In this document: in pieces, positions 1 to 8,755 of the stretch | Position numbering within the stretch: position 1 is the first letter of the stretch | Layout of the letters: each line of letters starts with the position of its first letter | Translations under genes and position numbers: made by a program | NCBI GenBank assembly: GCA_002281475.1 | Contig: NCGC01000002.1 | Coordinates: 1 to 64,000 of the forward strand | DNA from: Methylophilales bacterium 28-44-11 | GTDB lineage: Bacteria > Pseudomonadota > Gammaproteobacteria > Burkholderiales > Methylophilaceae | Length of the DNA stretch: 64,000 bases | Direction of reading: 5' to 3' | The notes under the pieces: generated by a model | Database searches by the model: none | What the model was told of the DNA's origin: nothing | What the model saw: only the letters and a program-made list of their open reading frames with translations

Positions 1-762
1 TTTGGTTTTGGTCTGCAAGGCTTACTTCAATTGCGTAGTTCAGACATCACGGGCATTTTGAATGGGATTGATACCGAGGAATGGAATCCAGAGGCAGACC
101 CATATCTACCCTACCCTTATTCAGCAACAAAATTGGCTTGTAAGGCACGGGTCAAATCTGCATTGCAACAGCAACTGCATTTAACGGTCAATCGTGAAAC
201 ACCCCTGTTAGGAATTGTCAGTAGGTTAACCCATCAAAAAGGTCTTGATATTCTGATTGAATGTATGCCCGAATTGATTGCGCAAGGATGTCAATTTGCC
301 ATCTTAGGTGGTGGTGAAAAGTCTTTTGAAGCGCAATTTTTAGCTTATGCAGAACAATTCCCTAATCAAGTGTCAGTCACAATCGGATACAACGAGCCGC
401 TGTCCCATATGGTGATGGCAGGCGTCGATATTTTTATCATGCCATCCCGCTTTGAGCCTTGTGGTTTAAATCAACTCTACGGATTGCGCTATGGTACACC
501 GCCTGTGGTTTCCAACACCGGAGGATTAGCGGACTCTATTTGTCATAGTACCGCCGAAACCATCCAAAATAATACAGCCACGGGGTTTGTGATTGAAAAT
601 GTCAGCAAGATGTCACTTTTGGTCACAATTAATGATGCATTGTCTATGTGGAAAGACCAAAAAACGTGGAAAAAAATTCAAAAGAACGGAATGCGCAAAG
701 ATGTAGGCTGGAAACACAGCGCCAATGCTTACATCACGCTGTATAAAAAACTGTTGGGATAA
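1..762 (+). CDS. glgA: Glycogen synthase, C-terminal part (truncated by window start)
   Basis: The frame is open from base 1, so the gene begins outside the window and only about 253 C-terminal residues are visible. It would elongate alpha-1,4-glucan using ADP-glucose. The visible part is the GT5 C-terminal Rossmann lobe: GILNGID at the start, the R-L-T-H-Q-K-G-LD segment that contacts the nucleotide sugar, and the PSRFEPCGLNQLYGLRYGTPPVV block carrying the second Glu and the Cys typical of bacterial starch/glycogen synthases (split here as PSRFEPCGLNQ then LYGLRYGTPP). A strong terminator follows. The family assignment is secure; the promoter and N-terminus cannot be seen. Confidence 0.95.
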   Translation, partial: FGFGLQGLLQLRSSDITGILNGIDTEEWNPEADPYLPYPYSATKLACKARVKSALQQQLHLTVNRETPLLGIVSRLTHQKGLDILIECMPELIAQGCQFAILGGGEKSFEAQFLAYAEQFPNQVSVTIGYNEPLSHMVMAGVDIFIMPSRFEPCGLNQLYGLRYGTPPVVSNTGGLADSICHSTAETIQNNTATGFVIENVSKMSLLVTINDALSMWKDQKTWKKIQKNGMRKDVGWKHSANAYITLYKKLLG

Positions 763-834
763 AAGAAGTCCAAGTTGGCATGCTTGATGCTTATATAAAA
801 CTAAGCTTCTCCAAAGCTAACTTCTCCTCCCTCG

Positions 835-864
835 GGACATCATGTAGATGATGTCCTTTTTTTT
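835..864 (+). terminator. Rho-independent terminator after glgA
   Basis: A perfect 9-10 bp stem (GGACATCAT / ATGATGTCC) with a GTAG-type loop is followed by eight T residues. It sits 73 bases after the glgA stop and faces the end of orn, so it probably terminates glgA. Confidence 0.9.
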
Positions 865-896
865 AAATGCATTTTAAAACCGTGCTTTTTAGAGCA

Positions 897-1469
897 TTAC
901 TTCACAATAAAATGCTCGCGGTAATATTTCAACTCATCGATTGATTCGTAAATATCTGCTAGCGCTTCATGTTTACTTGCTTTTTTAAAACCCGAATAAA
1001 TTTCAGGTTTCCAGCGACGCGCCAATTCTTTAAACACGCTCACATCTAAATTTCGGTAGTGGAAATAGCTCTCAAGGTCTGGCATATAGCGCGCCATAAA
1101 GCGTCTGTCTTGGCAAATAGAGTTGCCACACATCGGGGATTTTCCAGCTGGCACATGCTCTTTTAAAAAAGCAATCATTTGTTCCGTTGCCATTTGTTCA
1201 TCAATGATAGACGCTTTGACTTTGTCGATTAAACCACTGCGGCTATGTGCACCTTTGTTCCAGGCATCCATACCGTCTAGCACAGCATCAGATTGATGTA
1301 TCACAAACACTGGTGACTCACCTAGTACATTTAAATTCGCATCTGTCACTACTGCTGCTAACTCCAGAATACGATCGGAGTCTGGTAGTAACCCACTCAT
1401 TTCCATATCCAACCAAATTAAATTTTCGTTGTTGACATTGTTATTGCTAGCGACCATCATGATTTCCAT
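897..1469 (-). CDS. orn: Oligoribonuclease (DEDDh 3'-5' exonuclease)
   Basis: Degrades 2-5 nt RNA and pGpG, the last step of RNA turnover and of c-di-GMP breakdown. The exonuclease I motif LDMEMSGL lies near residue 20, and the later acidic and His residues of the DEDDh fold are in [12 protein letters not shown] and [12 protein letters not shown]. At 190 residues it is slightly longer than the usual 180 or so; a start at one of the two adjacent ATGs at 1460 or 1457 (MMVASN) would bring it closer to family length. It is divergent from the Ste24-type protease gene. Its pGpG activity fits the c-di-GMP genes found nearby. Confidence 0.95.
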   Translation of the reverse strand: MEIMMVASNNNVNNENLIWLDMEMSGLLPDSDRILELAAVVTDANLNVLGESPVFVIHQSDAVLDGMDAWNKGAHSRSGLIDKVKASIIDEQMATEQMIAFLKEHVPAGKSPMCGNSICQDRRFMARYMPDLESYFHYRNLDVSVFKELARRWKPEIYSGFKKASKHEALADIYESIDELKYYREHFIVK

Positions 1470-1547
1470 TAAAATAGGAGTTGTAGACTAGGACTGTGAA
1501 CCAATTCAATGCGAATGCTTCACAATGTCATTAGTTTAACTTAATTA

Positions 1548-2825
1548 GTGAAATTTATAGAATCTATGGCAACAACATTCACATTTTTATTCGTAGGCTT
1601 ATTGGCCGTTACTACCTTCATTAGACTTTGGTTAGGCAAACGTCATGTGCAATATATGCAAGCACATCGCAATCATGTACCAGCAGCATTTACGCAAACC
1701 ATCTCGCTTGAATCACATCAAAAAGCTGCGGATTATTCAAGTGCCAAAACACAATTAAGCATTCTAGAAACCGTTGCCCAAGCGGGGCTACTCCTGCTAT
1801 TAACGGTGGGGGGTGGATTACAGTGGATAGATCAAGTGTGGACGCAATGGCTACCCGATCAAGAGATTGTGCGAGGTGCGCTTGTTATTTGTAGTGCTTT
1901 ATTCGTGAGCACCTTGGTGGAGTTACCCTTTGATTACTACCGCACCTTCACCATTGATGCAAAATTTGGGTTTAATAAAATGACACCCGCCATGTTTTTC
2001 AGTGATATGTTGAAACATGGTTTAGTCGGTTTAGCGTTAGGCGCACCCATATTGTTTGCAGCGCTATGGCTGATGCAAGGCGCTGGTGAATATTGGTGGT
2101 TTTATTTATGGGTCATTTGGAGTGTGTTTAATATCGTCATGCTTGCCATTTATCCAACCTTTATTGCGCCTCTCTTCAATAAATTTACACCATTGGCTGA
2201 CCAATCACTTAAAAGCCGTATTGAAACATTACTCACCAAATGTGGATTTAAATCTCAAGGGCTCTTCGTTATGGATGGTTCTACACGCTCAGGCCATGGC
2301 AATGCATACTTTACAGGTTTTGGCAGTAGTAAGCGCGTCGTTTTCTTTGATACTTTACTCGATAAACTCAATGGTGATGAGATTGAAGCTGTGCTTGCGC
2401 ATGAGCTGGGTCACTTCAAACACCACCATGTCATCAAACGTGTCGCTATGATGTTCTTTGTGAGCTTGGTAGGCCTTGCGTTGTTGGGCTGGCTGATGAA
2501 TCAATCTTGGTTTTATGCTGGATTAGGGGTGTATCAACCGAGCGACTATATGGCATTGGTATTGTTTTTATTAGTCTCCCCTACTTTCTTGTTTATATTA
2601 CGTCCAATTATGGCTAGTTATTCACGTAAAAATGAGTTTGAAGCAGATAACTATGCTGCAAAACATGCTGAAGCCCAGCACTTAGTGGATGCTTTAGTTA
2701 AGTTATACCGTGAAAATGCCTCGACATTAACGCCAGACCCATTACATTCTGCTTTTTACGATTCGCACCCACCGGCGAGCATACGTATCGCTAAATTGGC
2801 TGCATACACAGGGAACAACATCTAA
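1548..2825 (+). CDS. M48 family (Ste24/CAAX prenyl protease-like) membrane metalloprotease
   Basis: Integral inner-membrane zinc metallopeptidase of 425 residues, the length of Ste24 rather than of HtpX. The zinc site HELGHFKHHH lies near residue 285 and the third ligand in NEFEADNYAAK near 365. Hydrophobic segments occur near residues 10-30, 80-100, 120, 160-220 and 310-360. Bacterial members are thought to process or clear membrane proteins; the substrate is unknown. The start is GTG at 1548, or ATG at 1566 (MATTFTF), which I find about equally likely. The cytochrome c gene follows after three bases. Confidence 0.9.
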   Translation: MKFIESMATTFTFLFVGLLAVTTFIRLWLGKRHVQYMQAHRNHVPAAFTQTISLESHQKAADYSSAKTQLSILETVAQAGLLLLLTVGGGLQWIDQVWTQWLPDQEIVRGALVICSALFVSTLVELPFDYYRTFTIDAKFGFNKMTPAMFFSDMLKHGLVGLALGAPILFAALWLMQGAGEYWWFYLWVIWSVFNIVMLAIYPTFIAPLFNKFTPLADQSLKSRIETLLTKCGFKSQGLFVMDGSTRSGHGNAYFTGFGSSKRVVFFDTLLDKLNGDEIEAVLAHELGHFKHHHVIKRVAMMFFVSLVGLALLGWLMNQSWFYAGLGVYQPSDYMALVLFLLVSPTFLFILRPIMASYSRKNEFEADNYAAKHAEAQHLVDALVKLYRENASTLTPDPLHSAFYDSHPPASIRIAKLAAYTGNNI

Positions 2826-2828
2826 ATA

Positions 2829-3143
2829 ATGACCAAATCGCTCGCAATCGCTGCACTATTCTTGTTAGCCACGCACACAAGCTTTGCTAATGATCTCTTT
2901 AAAAATGCGGATATGGCAGCTGGCAAAAAACTAGTCGATCACCATTGTATTAGTTGTCATGCTGCTAGCTTTGGGGGAGATGGGTCGGAGATTTATACGC
3001 GGGAACTTCGCAAGATCAAAACACCTTCGGGTTTAGTGGTGCAAGTACGCAATTGTAATACCATGCTCGATTTAAAATGGTTCGAAGAAGATGAAGTCAA
3101 TGCTGCCGCCTACCTTAATCAACAGTATTATCACTTTAAGTAA
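2829..3143 (+). CDS. Small periplasmic monoheme cytochrome c (SHP/DUF1924-like)
   Basis: A 104-residue precursor with a cleavable signal peptide (residues 1-20, ending SFA) and one CISCH heme-binding motif near residue 40. The C-terminal half, with the segment VRNCNTMLDLKWFEEDE (17 residues) and AAYLNQQYY, resembles the oxygen-binding SHP-type cytochromes, in which an Asn rather than a Met is the distal ligand; this is an inference from pattern only. It lies 3 bases after the M48 protease and 9 bases before rsgA, in the same run of + strand genes. It probably carries electrons in the periplasm; the partner is not identified. Confidence 0.8.
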   Translation: MTKSLAIAALFLLATHTSFANDLFKNADMAAGKKLVDHHCISCHAASFGGDGSEIYTRELRKIKTPSGLVVQVRNCNTMLDLKWFEEDEVNAAAYLNQQYYHFK

Positions 3144-3152
3144 TGAGAATAC

Positions 3153-4019
3153 ATGCTTAAAGGTTTAGTGGTAGCAGCATTTGGTAAGCGATTCGAAGTG
3201 GAATTGGAAGACAAGCAACGTATCAGCTGTGTCACTCGCGGGAAAAAAACTGACATTGCATCTGGAGATCTCGTTGAAATTTCAATGACAGATCGACGTG
3301 ATGGGGTAGTTGAAAATATACTGCCGCGCAAAACTTTGCTATATCGAAGCAATGCGTTTAAAAGCAAACTACTTGCCGCCAATGTGACTCAGATTGTCAT
3401 TGTACTGGCTACGCAACCTAGCTTTTACGAGACGCTCTTAAATCGTTGTTTAGTGGCGGCAGAAGCTGCTGGCATTAAGGTACTGATCGTATTGAATAAA
3501 TGTGATCTGGCCAATGGTGATGCCAAAGAAAAGTTAGCACAATACGCCAACTTAGGTTATCAAACACTCTCACTGACAGCCACTAATAATATCGCCCCTT
3601 TATTACCCTATTTGCATGGCGAACAAAGTGTGATGGTGGGTCAATCTGGGATGGGTAAATCTACGATTATCAATGCATTACTACCTGACCAATCAGCTAG
3701 AACACAAGAAATTAGTGCTGCCTTAGACAGTGGCAAACATACAACAACAGCTACCCGTTTGTATCATTTGGATGCTGACTCGAGTTTGATTGACTCACCT
3801 GGATTGCAAGAATTTGGATTACACCACATTTCTCAATTAGCACTTGAGCAAGCATTTATTGAATTTAAACCTTATTTGGGACATTGTCGTTTTAATAACT
3901 GCAGGCATTTGCACGAACCAGATTGCGCCATTTTAAGCCAATTGAATGTAGCAATTTCTCCAAATCGGTTAGCACAATACCAACAACTGTCAGAGGAACT
4001 GCATCGCAACGCAACATGA
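3153..4019 (+). CDS. rsgA: Ribosome small subunit-dependent GTPase A
   Basis: Late 30S assembly GTPase with circularly permuted G motifs. An N-terminal OB-fold (about 1-65) comes first, then G4 (VLNKCDL, about 115), G1 P-loop (GQSGMGKST, about 165), G3 (DSPGLQEFG, about 215), and a C-terminal zinc knuckle with the spaced Cys/His residues CRFNNCRHLHEPDC. The 288-residue length is normal. Its stop codon overlaps the start of the deacetylase gene (ATGA), implying translational coupling. Confidence 0.96.
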   Translation: MLKGLVVAAFGKRFEVELEDKQRISCVTRGKKTDIASGDLVEISMTDRRDGVVENILPRKTLLYRSNAFKSKLLAANVTQIVIVLATQPSFYETLLNRCLVAAEAAGIKVLIVLNKCDLANGDAKEKLAQYANLGYQTLSLTATNNIAPLLPYLHGEQSVMVGQSGMGKSTIINALLPDQSARTQEISAALDSGKHTTTATRLYHLDADSSLIDSPGLQEFGLHHISQLALEQAFIEFKPYLGHCRFNNCRHLHEPDCAILSQLNVAISPNRLAQYQQLSEELHRNAT

Positions 4020-4942
4020 AAACAGCATTTATCTCTCATCCAGATACCATGCTCCATGTCATGGATGGTCAACATCCAGAATCCCCTGCTCGCATTTCAA
4101 GCATCAAAAATGCGCTCTTGCACGCCACATTTAAAAATAAATTACAGTTTTTTGATGCCCCTCTTGCCACGAAACAACAGTTAATCAAAGCACACCTTCC
4201 AGCTTATGTAGATGAAATATTCACTAAATCCCCCAAAGTTGGCATGATCAAATTAGATGCAGATACAGCCATGGGGCCACATAGCCTAGAGGCAACACTT
4301 CGTGCAAGTGGGGCAGCTATACTCGCTGCAGATTTAGTGATGCAACATAAAGTTAAACATGCGTTTTGTTGCATACGTCCGCCAGGTCACCATGCAGGTC
4401 CAGGTAACAGTGCAGGCTTTTGTATATTCAATCATGTTGCAGTGGTGGCCATGCATTTACTTACGCAATATGCTATTAAAAGAATCGCCATCATTGATTT
4501 TGATGTGCATCATGGTGATGGCACAGAAGCTATTTTTAAAAATAATCCCTCTGTCATGCTTTGCTCCACCTTTCAGCACCCTTTTTATCCTCACAAAGGG
4601 GCTGACTCGAGAACAGACCGCATGATAAATGTGCCGTTAGCCGCTAAAAGCGATAGTCAAAGTTTTAGAAAAGCCGTGACCAATGAATTCACACCTGCCC
4701 TTGATCGTTTTAAACCTGAAGTACTATTGATTTCGGCTGGTTTTGATGCACATAGCCAGGACCTACTTGCGAATTTAGCCTTAGAGGTTGACGACTTTGC
4801 TTGGATGACACAATATATCGTTGACCAATCAAGTAAACATAGTGAAGGTAGAATAATTTCATGTTTAGAAGGTGGCTATCATTTACAATATCTGGCGGAA
4901 TGCGCTCATGCGCATATCAAGATACTTACTGAATCAGAATAA
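4016..4942 (+). CDS. Histone deacetylase family protein (acetoin utilisation/HDAC-like)
   Basis: Zinc-dependent deacylase of the arginase/HDAC fold, 308 residues from the ATG at 4016, which overlaps the rsgA stop by four bases. An upstream in-frame extension exists only inside rsgA and is not supported. Active-site features are RPPGHHAGP (tandem His, about 120), DFDVHHGDG (zinc Asp and His, about 160) and SAGFDAH (second zinc Asp, about 245). Bacterial relatives deacetylate acetylated small molecules or proteins such as acyl-CoA synthetases. The substrate here is unknown. The HD-GYP gene begins two bases downstream. Confidence 0.93.
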   Translation: MKTAFISHPDTMLHVMDGQHPESPARISSIKNALLHATFKNKLQFFDAPLATKQQLIKAHLPAYVDEIFTKSPKVGMIKLDADTAMGPHSLEATLRASGAAILAADLVMQHKVKHAFCCIRPPGHHAGPGNSAGFCIFNHVAVVAMHLLTQYAIKRIAIIDFDVHHGDGTEAIFKNNPSVMLCSTFQHPFYPHKGADSRTDRMINVPLAAKSDSQSFRKAVTNEFTPALDRFKPEVLLISAGFDAHSQDLLANLALEVDDFAWMTQYIVDQSSKHSEGRIISCLEGGYHLQYLAECAHAHIKILTESE

Positions 4943-4944
4943 AA

Positions 4945-6552
4945 ATGGATATCAGCAAAGAAAAGACTTTTTCCAGTCAGTTGCAATTCGGCATGTTCAT
5001 CGCTGAATTAGATAGGCCTTGGCTCGACTCCCCTTTTCTGCTGCAAGGCTTTGTGCTCGAGGACGATGAGCAAATGCAGACCCTCAAACAATTGTGTGAA
5101 TTTGTGTATGTAGACCGTACAAAGTCCATAGGTGAACAGTTCAGTGCAAAAGCCAGAGTAAACGTAGCCATTAAACGTGAAGCGTCACCCATAACCATCA
5201 AACAAACGAGTAGCCAACCCAAAAAAAGCCCCTACTTTAGTTCCACACCTAAAGTAATGGTCAAAACAGCCAACAATCAGAAAAAAACCATTCAGCAATC
5301 CAGTTTTTTTGAAATACTTAGTGCCATTAAAAAAGGTGCGATTACGCAAACCAAAGATGGTATTGTATTTAATGTAAGTAGCGTCAGCGCGCCAGCAACC
5401 TCCAATGGTGCTACGGCCAAAAACAAGCATGAGGAACACACTTCTAATGGAAAAAACGGGGATACATTTGGGTTTTTAAAAGGCTTGTTTGGCAATAAAA
5501 AAGAAAAGCTCAAATCGCCTAAAAATGGCACAGCTGTTGATGACGATCCTTTTGGCATCACTGAATCTGAAATGTACCGAATACAGGTTTATCAAAATGA
5601 AGTGCCGCGTGTAGAACAAGAAATGGCTGTGATTTATCCAACTTACGAGAAGTCACAATTAGCCACAAAAGAAATGTTTGAAGCCATTGCAAATAAACAA
5701 AATCTAGATATCAGTACAGTGTCTGAGGTGCTAGACAATATGGTGGATAGTATTAGCCGTACCCCTGATGCCCTGATGTGGCTTGCAAAGTTGAAAGATG
5801 CGGACAATGTCGCTTATGGTCAAGCGCTTAATGTGTCAATCAATATGATGGCTTTTTCCAGTTTTTTAGCGTTGCCTAAAGTGGAAATAAAAGAAATGGG
5901 TTTAGCTGGATTGTTACAAGATGTAGGCAAAATCAAAATTCCTAAAAGTATTTTGCTCAAAAATGCAAAATTGACATCGACGGAATTTGAAATTGCTAAA
6001 TTACATATTGAAGAAGGTTTGCGTATTCTTTCGCAAACTGCTGACATCCCTGCATCAGTTATGGAAGTGATAGCACAACACCATGAGCGTTTCGATGGTA
6101 CAGGCTACCCAGATGGGTTAGATAGCGAAAATATAAAAATCCGTGCGCAAATTGCTGGTTTAATTGATACGTATTGCGCACTCACCACGGATAGAAGCTA
6201 TGCCAAAAGCATCCATAACTTACAGGCCTTAGATGAAATTCATCAAATGCGTGATAAATTATTTTCCAGCAATTTAGTGGATCAACTGATTCAATTTTTT
6301 GGTATTTACCCAGTGAGTTCATTGGTAGAGCTGAACACAGGTGAAATTGCGGTGGTCATTCAACAAAATCAAGTTCGGCGATTGCAACCTAGGGTCATGG
6401 TAGTGCTTGCTCCCGACAAATCTAGAAATGAATTTCCAGCAACGCTCGATTTACTGAACGCCCCTACCACCCCTGAGGGTGATGTGTATAAAATCGTTAA
6501 AGCTGTTTCCGCAGATAGCCTAGGCTTGAATGCAGATGATTTTTATATTTAA
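4945..6552 (+). CDS. HD-GYP domain protein with N-terminal DUF3391, altered metal ligands
   Basis: A 535-residue cytoplasmic protein. Residues 1-80 match the DUF3391 module that often precedes HD-GYP domains. Residues 80-200 are a low-complexity Lys/Ser/Asn-rich linker. The HD-GYP domain spans about 235-450. The signature HHERFDGTGYP (379-389) is intact, as are His354 and Asp408. However, the first conserved His is Gln293 (YGQALNV) and the HD pair is Gln325-Asp326 (LLQDVGK). Canonical members hydrolyse c-di-GMP with a di- or tri-iron site, so this one may bind but not cleave it, or use a different site. It is followed after 6 bases by an EAL protein gene. Confidence 0.9.
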   Translation: MDISKEKTFSSQLQFGMFIAELDRPWLDSPFLLQGFVLEDDEQMQTLKQLCEFVYVDRTKSIGEQFSAKARVNVAIKREASPITIKQTSSQPKKSPYFSSTPKVMVKTANNQKKTIQQSSFFEILSAIKKGAITQTKDGIVFNVSSVSAPATSNGATAKNKHEEHTSNGKNGDTFGFLKGLFGNKKEKLKSPKNGTAVDDDPFGITESEMYRIQVYQNEVPRVEQEMAVIYPTYEKSQLATKEMFEAIANKQNLDISTVSEVLDNMVDSISRTPDALMWLAKLKDADNVAYGQALNVSINMMAFSSFLALPKVEIKEMGLAGLLQDVGKIKIPKSILLKNAKLTSTEFEIAKLHIEEGLRILSQTADIPASVMEVIAQHHERFDGTGYPDGLDSENIKIRAQIAGLIDTYCALTTDRSYAKSIHNLQALDEIHQMRDKLFSSNLVDQLIQFFGIYPVSSLVELNTGEIAVVIQQNQVRRLQPRVMVVLAPDKSRNEFPATLDLLNAPTTPEGDVYKIVKAVSADSLGLNADDFYI

Positions 6553-6558
6553 TAGCTT

Positions 6559-8298
6559 ATGGCGTTAGCAAACATCATCGAAGATGACATACATACCCCT
6601 AACTTACGTGCCTTTGATATTGAGTATCCCAGCGAAAACTTAGGTGTTAAAGCGCAACAATATCAGTTAGAGACCGCATTAATCTCAGGCCGATATGAGG
6701 TCGATTTAACGCGTATTGAAAGCTTGTTTCACCAAATTCCACTGGAAGAAAAAAACGAAGCACTAGAACAGCTATTCGTTCTCATTGCCACGTGGCCACT
6801 TCAAATGACTTTTGAAGACTTTTGTGTAAGAGTCAATCAGTGTGTTGAGCAATGGGTTACCGCCACGCAATCCAACACGCATATCACCACCATCACTAAC
6901 TTGCTGCGTTGCTTAGGTGTAAGCAACGATCATTTAGAAAACAGCGCACTGTTTCATTTATATTTGTTTGAAATATTATCTGAAAGCATTCACCTCTTTG
7001 AGCACCATCAAATTCATTACTTGTTGAATCATGATGCCGTGACCAATCTACCGAATACCCATCTGCTCATAGAGGAGATTGAAAGCCAAGTAAGCTTGGA
7101 GGAAAATACTGAACTCAGTTTACTCTCCATACGTTTTTTGATAGAACGCGGTACCAATAGTGTATCACCCATTTTGCAACCTGCACTAAGCATCAAAATC
7201 GCTGATCTCCTTTCTACATGCTTTCCAGGTGCTTTTACTATTTACCAATCAGGCGCATTGTTTTTTAATGTACTGATTGAAAAATCCATTAATATCAGTC
7301 AATTAAATCTACTGGTCGCTAAAATTCAGCGTTGTTATGAGCAAATCATCAATGTAGAGGAGCAAGTGTTTATTGTCATGCCTGTCATTGGCGCAGCCAT
7401 TGAAACTCCACCTGAATATCATGCTCACATTTATGATTATGCGCGCGTTGCATTGAATCATGCGCTTGCCAACCATTTAGACTTAGTGAGATATACACCT
7501 GAAATTTCATTGGAAGTGGAGCGACAAAAACAATTAGAACTCGATATTACCGAAGCGTTTAACAATGAAGATTTAGAACTCTACCTGCAGCCAATCGTGG
7601 GGCTACCAGATGGTCACTGCGTCGGTGCAGAAGTCTTATTACGTTGGCCAAATGCTAAGACCAAAGGGATTTATCCAAATGTTGTGGTGGAGATCATTAA
7701 TAAAGTTGGTTTAGGGAAGATGTTTACCCGTTGGCTCATTCATTCGGTCTGCCGCCTTGCGCATGAGCTCATCCATCAAAATAAGTTATCGGTATATCTC
7801 ACGCTTAATTTACGCGCAGAAGACTTATATGATAAAGACTTACCTTTACTCATTTTACAAAGTAGCCAGTTTTGGAAAATCCAACCCAAGGATTTAATTT
7901 TAGAAATTACCGAAAACGGAATTTTAGAAGAGAACGAAACCACCATCAGTACAATTCAACAAATCACTGAGAATGGCTTTAAATTAGCCTTAGATGACTT
8001 TGGTACTGGGTACTCCTCGATGGCACGTTTGCGTAACATGCCAATCTCTTTAATCAAGATAGATCAGTCCTTCGTCAGAGATATTCATCTTTCTGATAGA
8101 GATTTTAGTATTGTTCAGTCTATGGCATTGCTTGCAGAGAGCATAGGCAAAGAAGTATTGGTGGAGGGTATCGAGAACGAAGCTGCACTTAGACGCATCA
8201 ATGAGATTGGCATTACTAAAGCGCAAGGCTACTACTTTTCAAAACCGATGCCGTTTAATGAATTTGTGCGATGGGCCAAAAAAAATTCTTTGAGCTGA
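6559..8298 (+). CDS. Degenerate GGDEF plus EAL-domain c-di-GMP phosphodiesterase
   Basis: A 579-residue protein with no membrane segment. An uncharacterised N-terminal helical region (1-155) precedes a degenerate GGDEF domain (about 156-320; the active-site loop reads YQSGALFF instead of GGDEF). The C-terminal EAL domain (325-575) keeps the catalytic set: Glu358 in EVL (instead of EAL), Asn417, Glu449, Asp479-Asp480 (DDFGTG), Lys500, Glu537 and Gln556. It should therefore convert c-di-GMP to pGpG, with the dead GGDEF perhaps sensing GTP. It is co-transcribed with the HD-GYP protein; queD starts 12 bases later. Confidence 0.92.
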   Translation: MALANIIEDDIHTPNLRAFDIEYPSENLGVKAQQYQLETALISGRYEVDLTRIESLFHQIPLEEKNEALEQLFVLIATWPLQMTFEDFCVRVNQCVEQWVTATQSNTHITTITNLLRCLGVSNDHLENSALFHLYLFEILSESIHLFEHHQIHYLLNHDAVTNLPNTHLLIEEIESQVSLEENTELSLLSIRFLIERGTNSVSPILQPALSIKIADLLSTCFPGAFTIYQSGALFFNVLIEKSINISQLNLLVAKIQRCYEQIINVEEQVFIVMPVIGAAIETPPEYHAHIYDYARVALNHALANHLDLVRYTPEISLEVERQKQLELDITEAFNNEDLELYLQPIVGLPDGHCVGAEVLLRWPNAKTKGIYPNVVVEIINKVGLGKMFTRWLIHSVCRLAHELIHQNKLSVYLTLNLRAEDLYDKDLPLLILQSSQFWKIQPKDLILEITENGILEENETTISTIQQITENGFKLALDDFGTGYSSMARLRNMPISLIKIDQSFVRDIHLSDRDFSIVQSMALLAESIGKEVLVEGIENEAALRRINEIGITKAQGYYFSKPMPFNEFVRWAKKNSLS

Positions 8299-8310
8299 TA
8301 TAATTTCATC

Positions 8311-8751
8311 ATGCAAATTACTACACGCCTTGAATTTGATGCGGGCCACCGCATTCCCGACCATAAAAGTCAATGTCGCAACCTTCATGGTCACCGATAC
8401 GCCATTGAAATCACTCTATCAGGTGAGATTATTCAGCAAGAACATGCATCAGAAAACGGGATGGTGATGGATTTTTCTGACGTCAAAAAGATTGCTAGAG
8501 AGACGATTGTCGATGTGTGGGACCATGCGTTTATTGTGTATCAACACGATCACACCGTATTAGATTTTTTAAACACGCTGCCTAACCATAAAACCGTGAT
8601 CTTTCCGACCATTCCTACCGCGGAAAACATGGCATCTGAAGCATTTAAGTTATTAAAAGCGCAATATAAAGATAGCTACGGTAATCATTTAACGTTGGAA
8701 CGTGTGCGTTTATATGAGACGCCCAATAGTTGGACCGACGCCACCTATTAA
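8311..8751 (+). CDS. queD: 6-carboxy-5,6,7,8-tetrahydropterin synthase
   Basis: Converts dihydroneopterin triphosphate to 6-carboxytetrahydropterin on the way to queuosine. It has 146 residues and the zinc histidines of the PTPS fold in FDAGHRI and LHGHRY, the catalytic Cys in QCRNLHGH, and the pterin-anchoring Glu in VRLYETPN. It ends the + strand run and converges with rfbD, whose stop is five bases away, with no visible terminator between them. A role in H4MPT-type pterin chemistry cannot be excluded in a methylotroph, but the Cys-containing motif argues for QueD. Confidence 0.92.
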   Translation: MQITTRLEFDAGHRIPDHKSQCRNLHGHRYAIEITLSGEIIQQEHASENGMVMDFSDVKKIARETIVDVWDHAFIVYQHDHTVLDFLNTLPNHKTVIFPTIPTAENMASEAFKLLKAQYKDSYGNHLTLERVRLYETPNSWTDATY

Positions 8752-8755
8752 GCAA

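Noticed and set aside
3923..4015. N-terminal extension of the HDAC-like protein
   Set aside because: It overlaps rsgA entirely, and the ATG at 4016 overlapping the rsgA stop is a clean coupled start that gives the normal family N-terminus.
8291..8310. preQ1 riboswitch before queD
   Set aside because: Only 12 bases separate the EAL gene from queD, too few for an aptamer.
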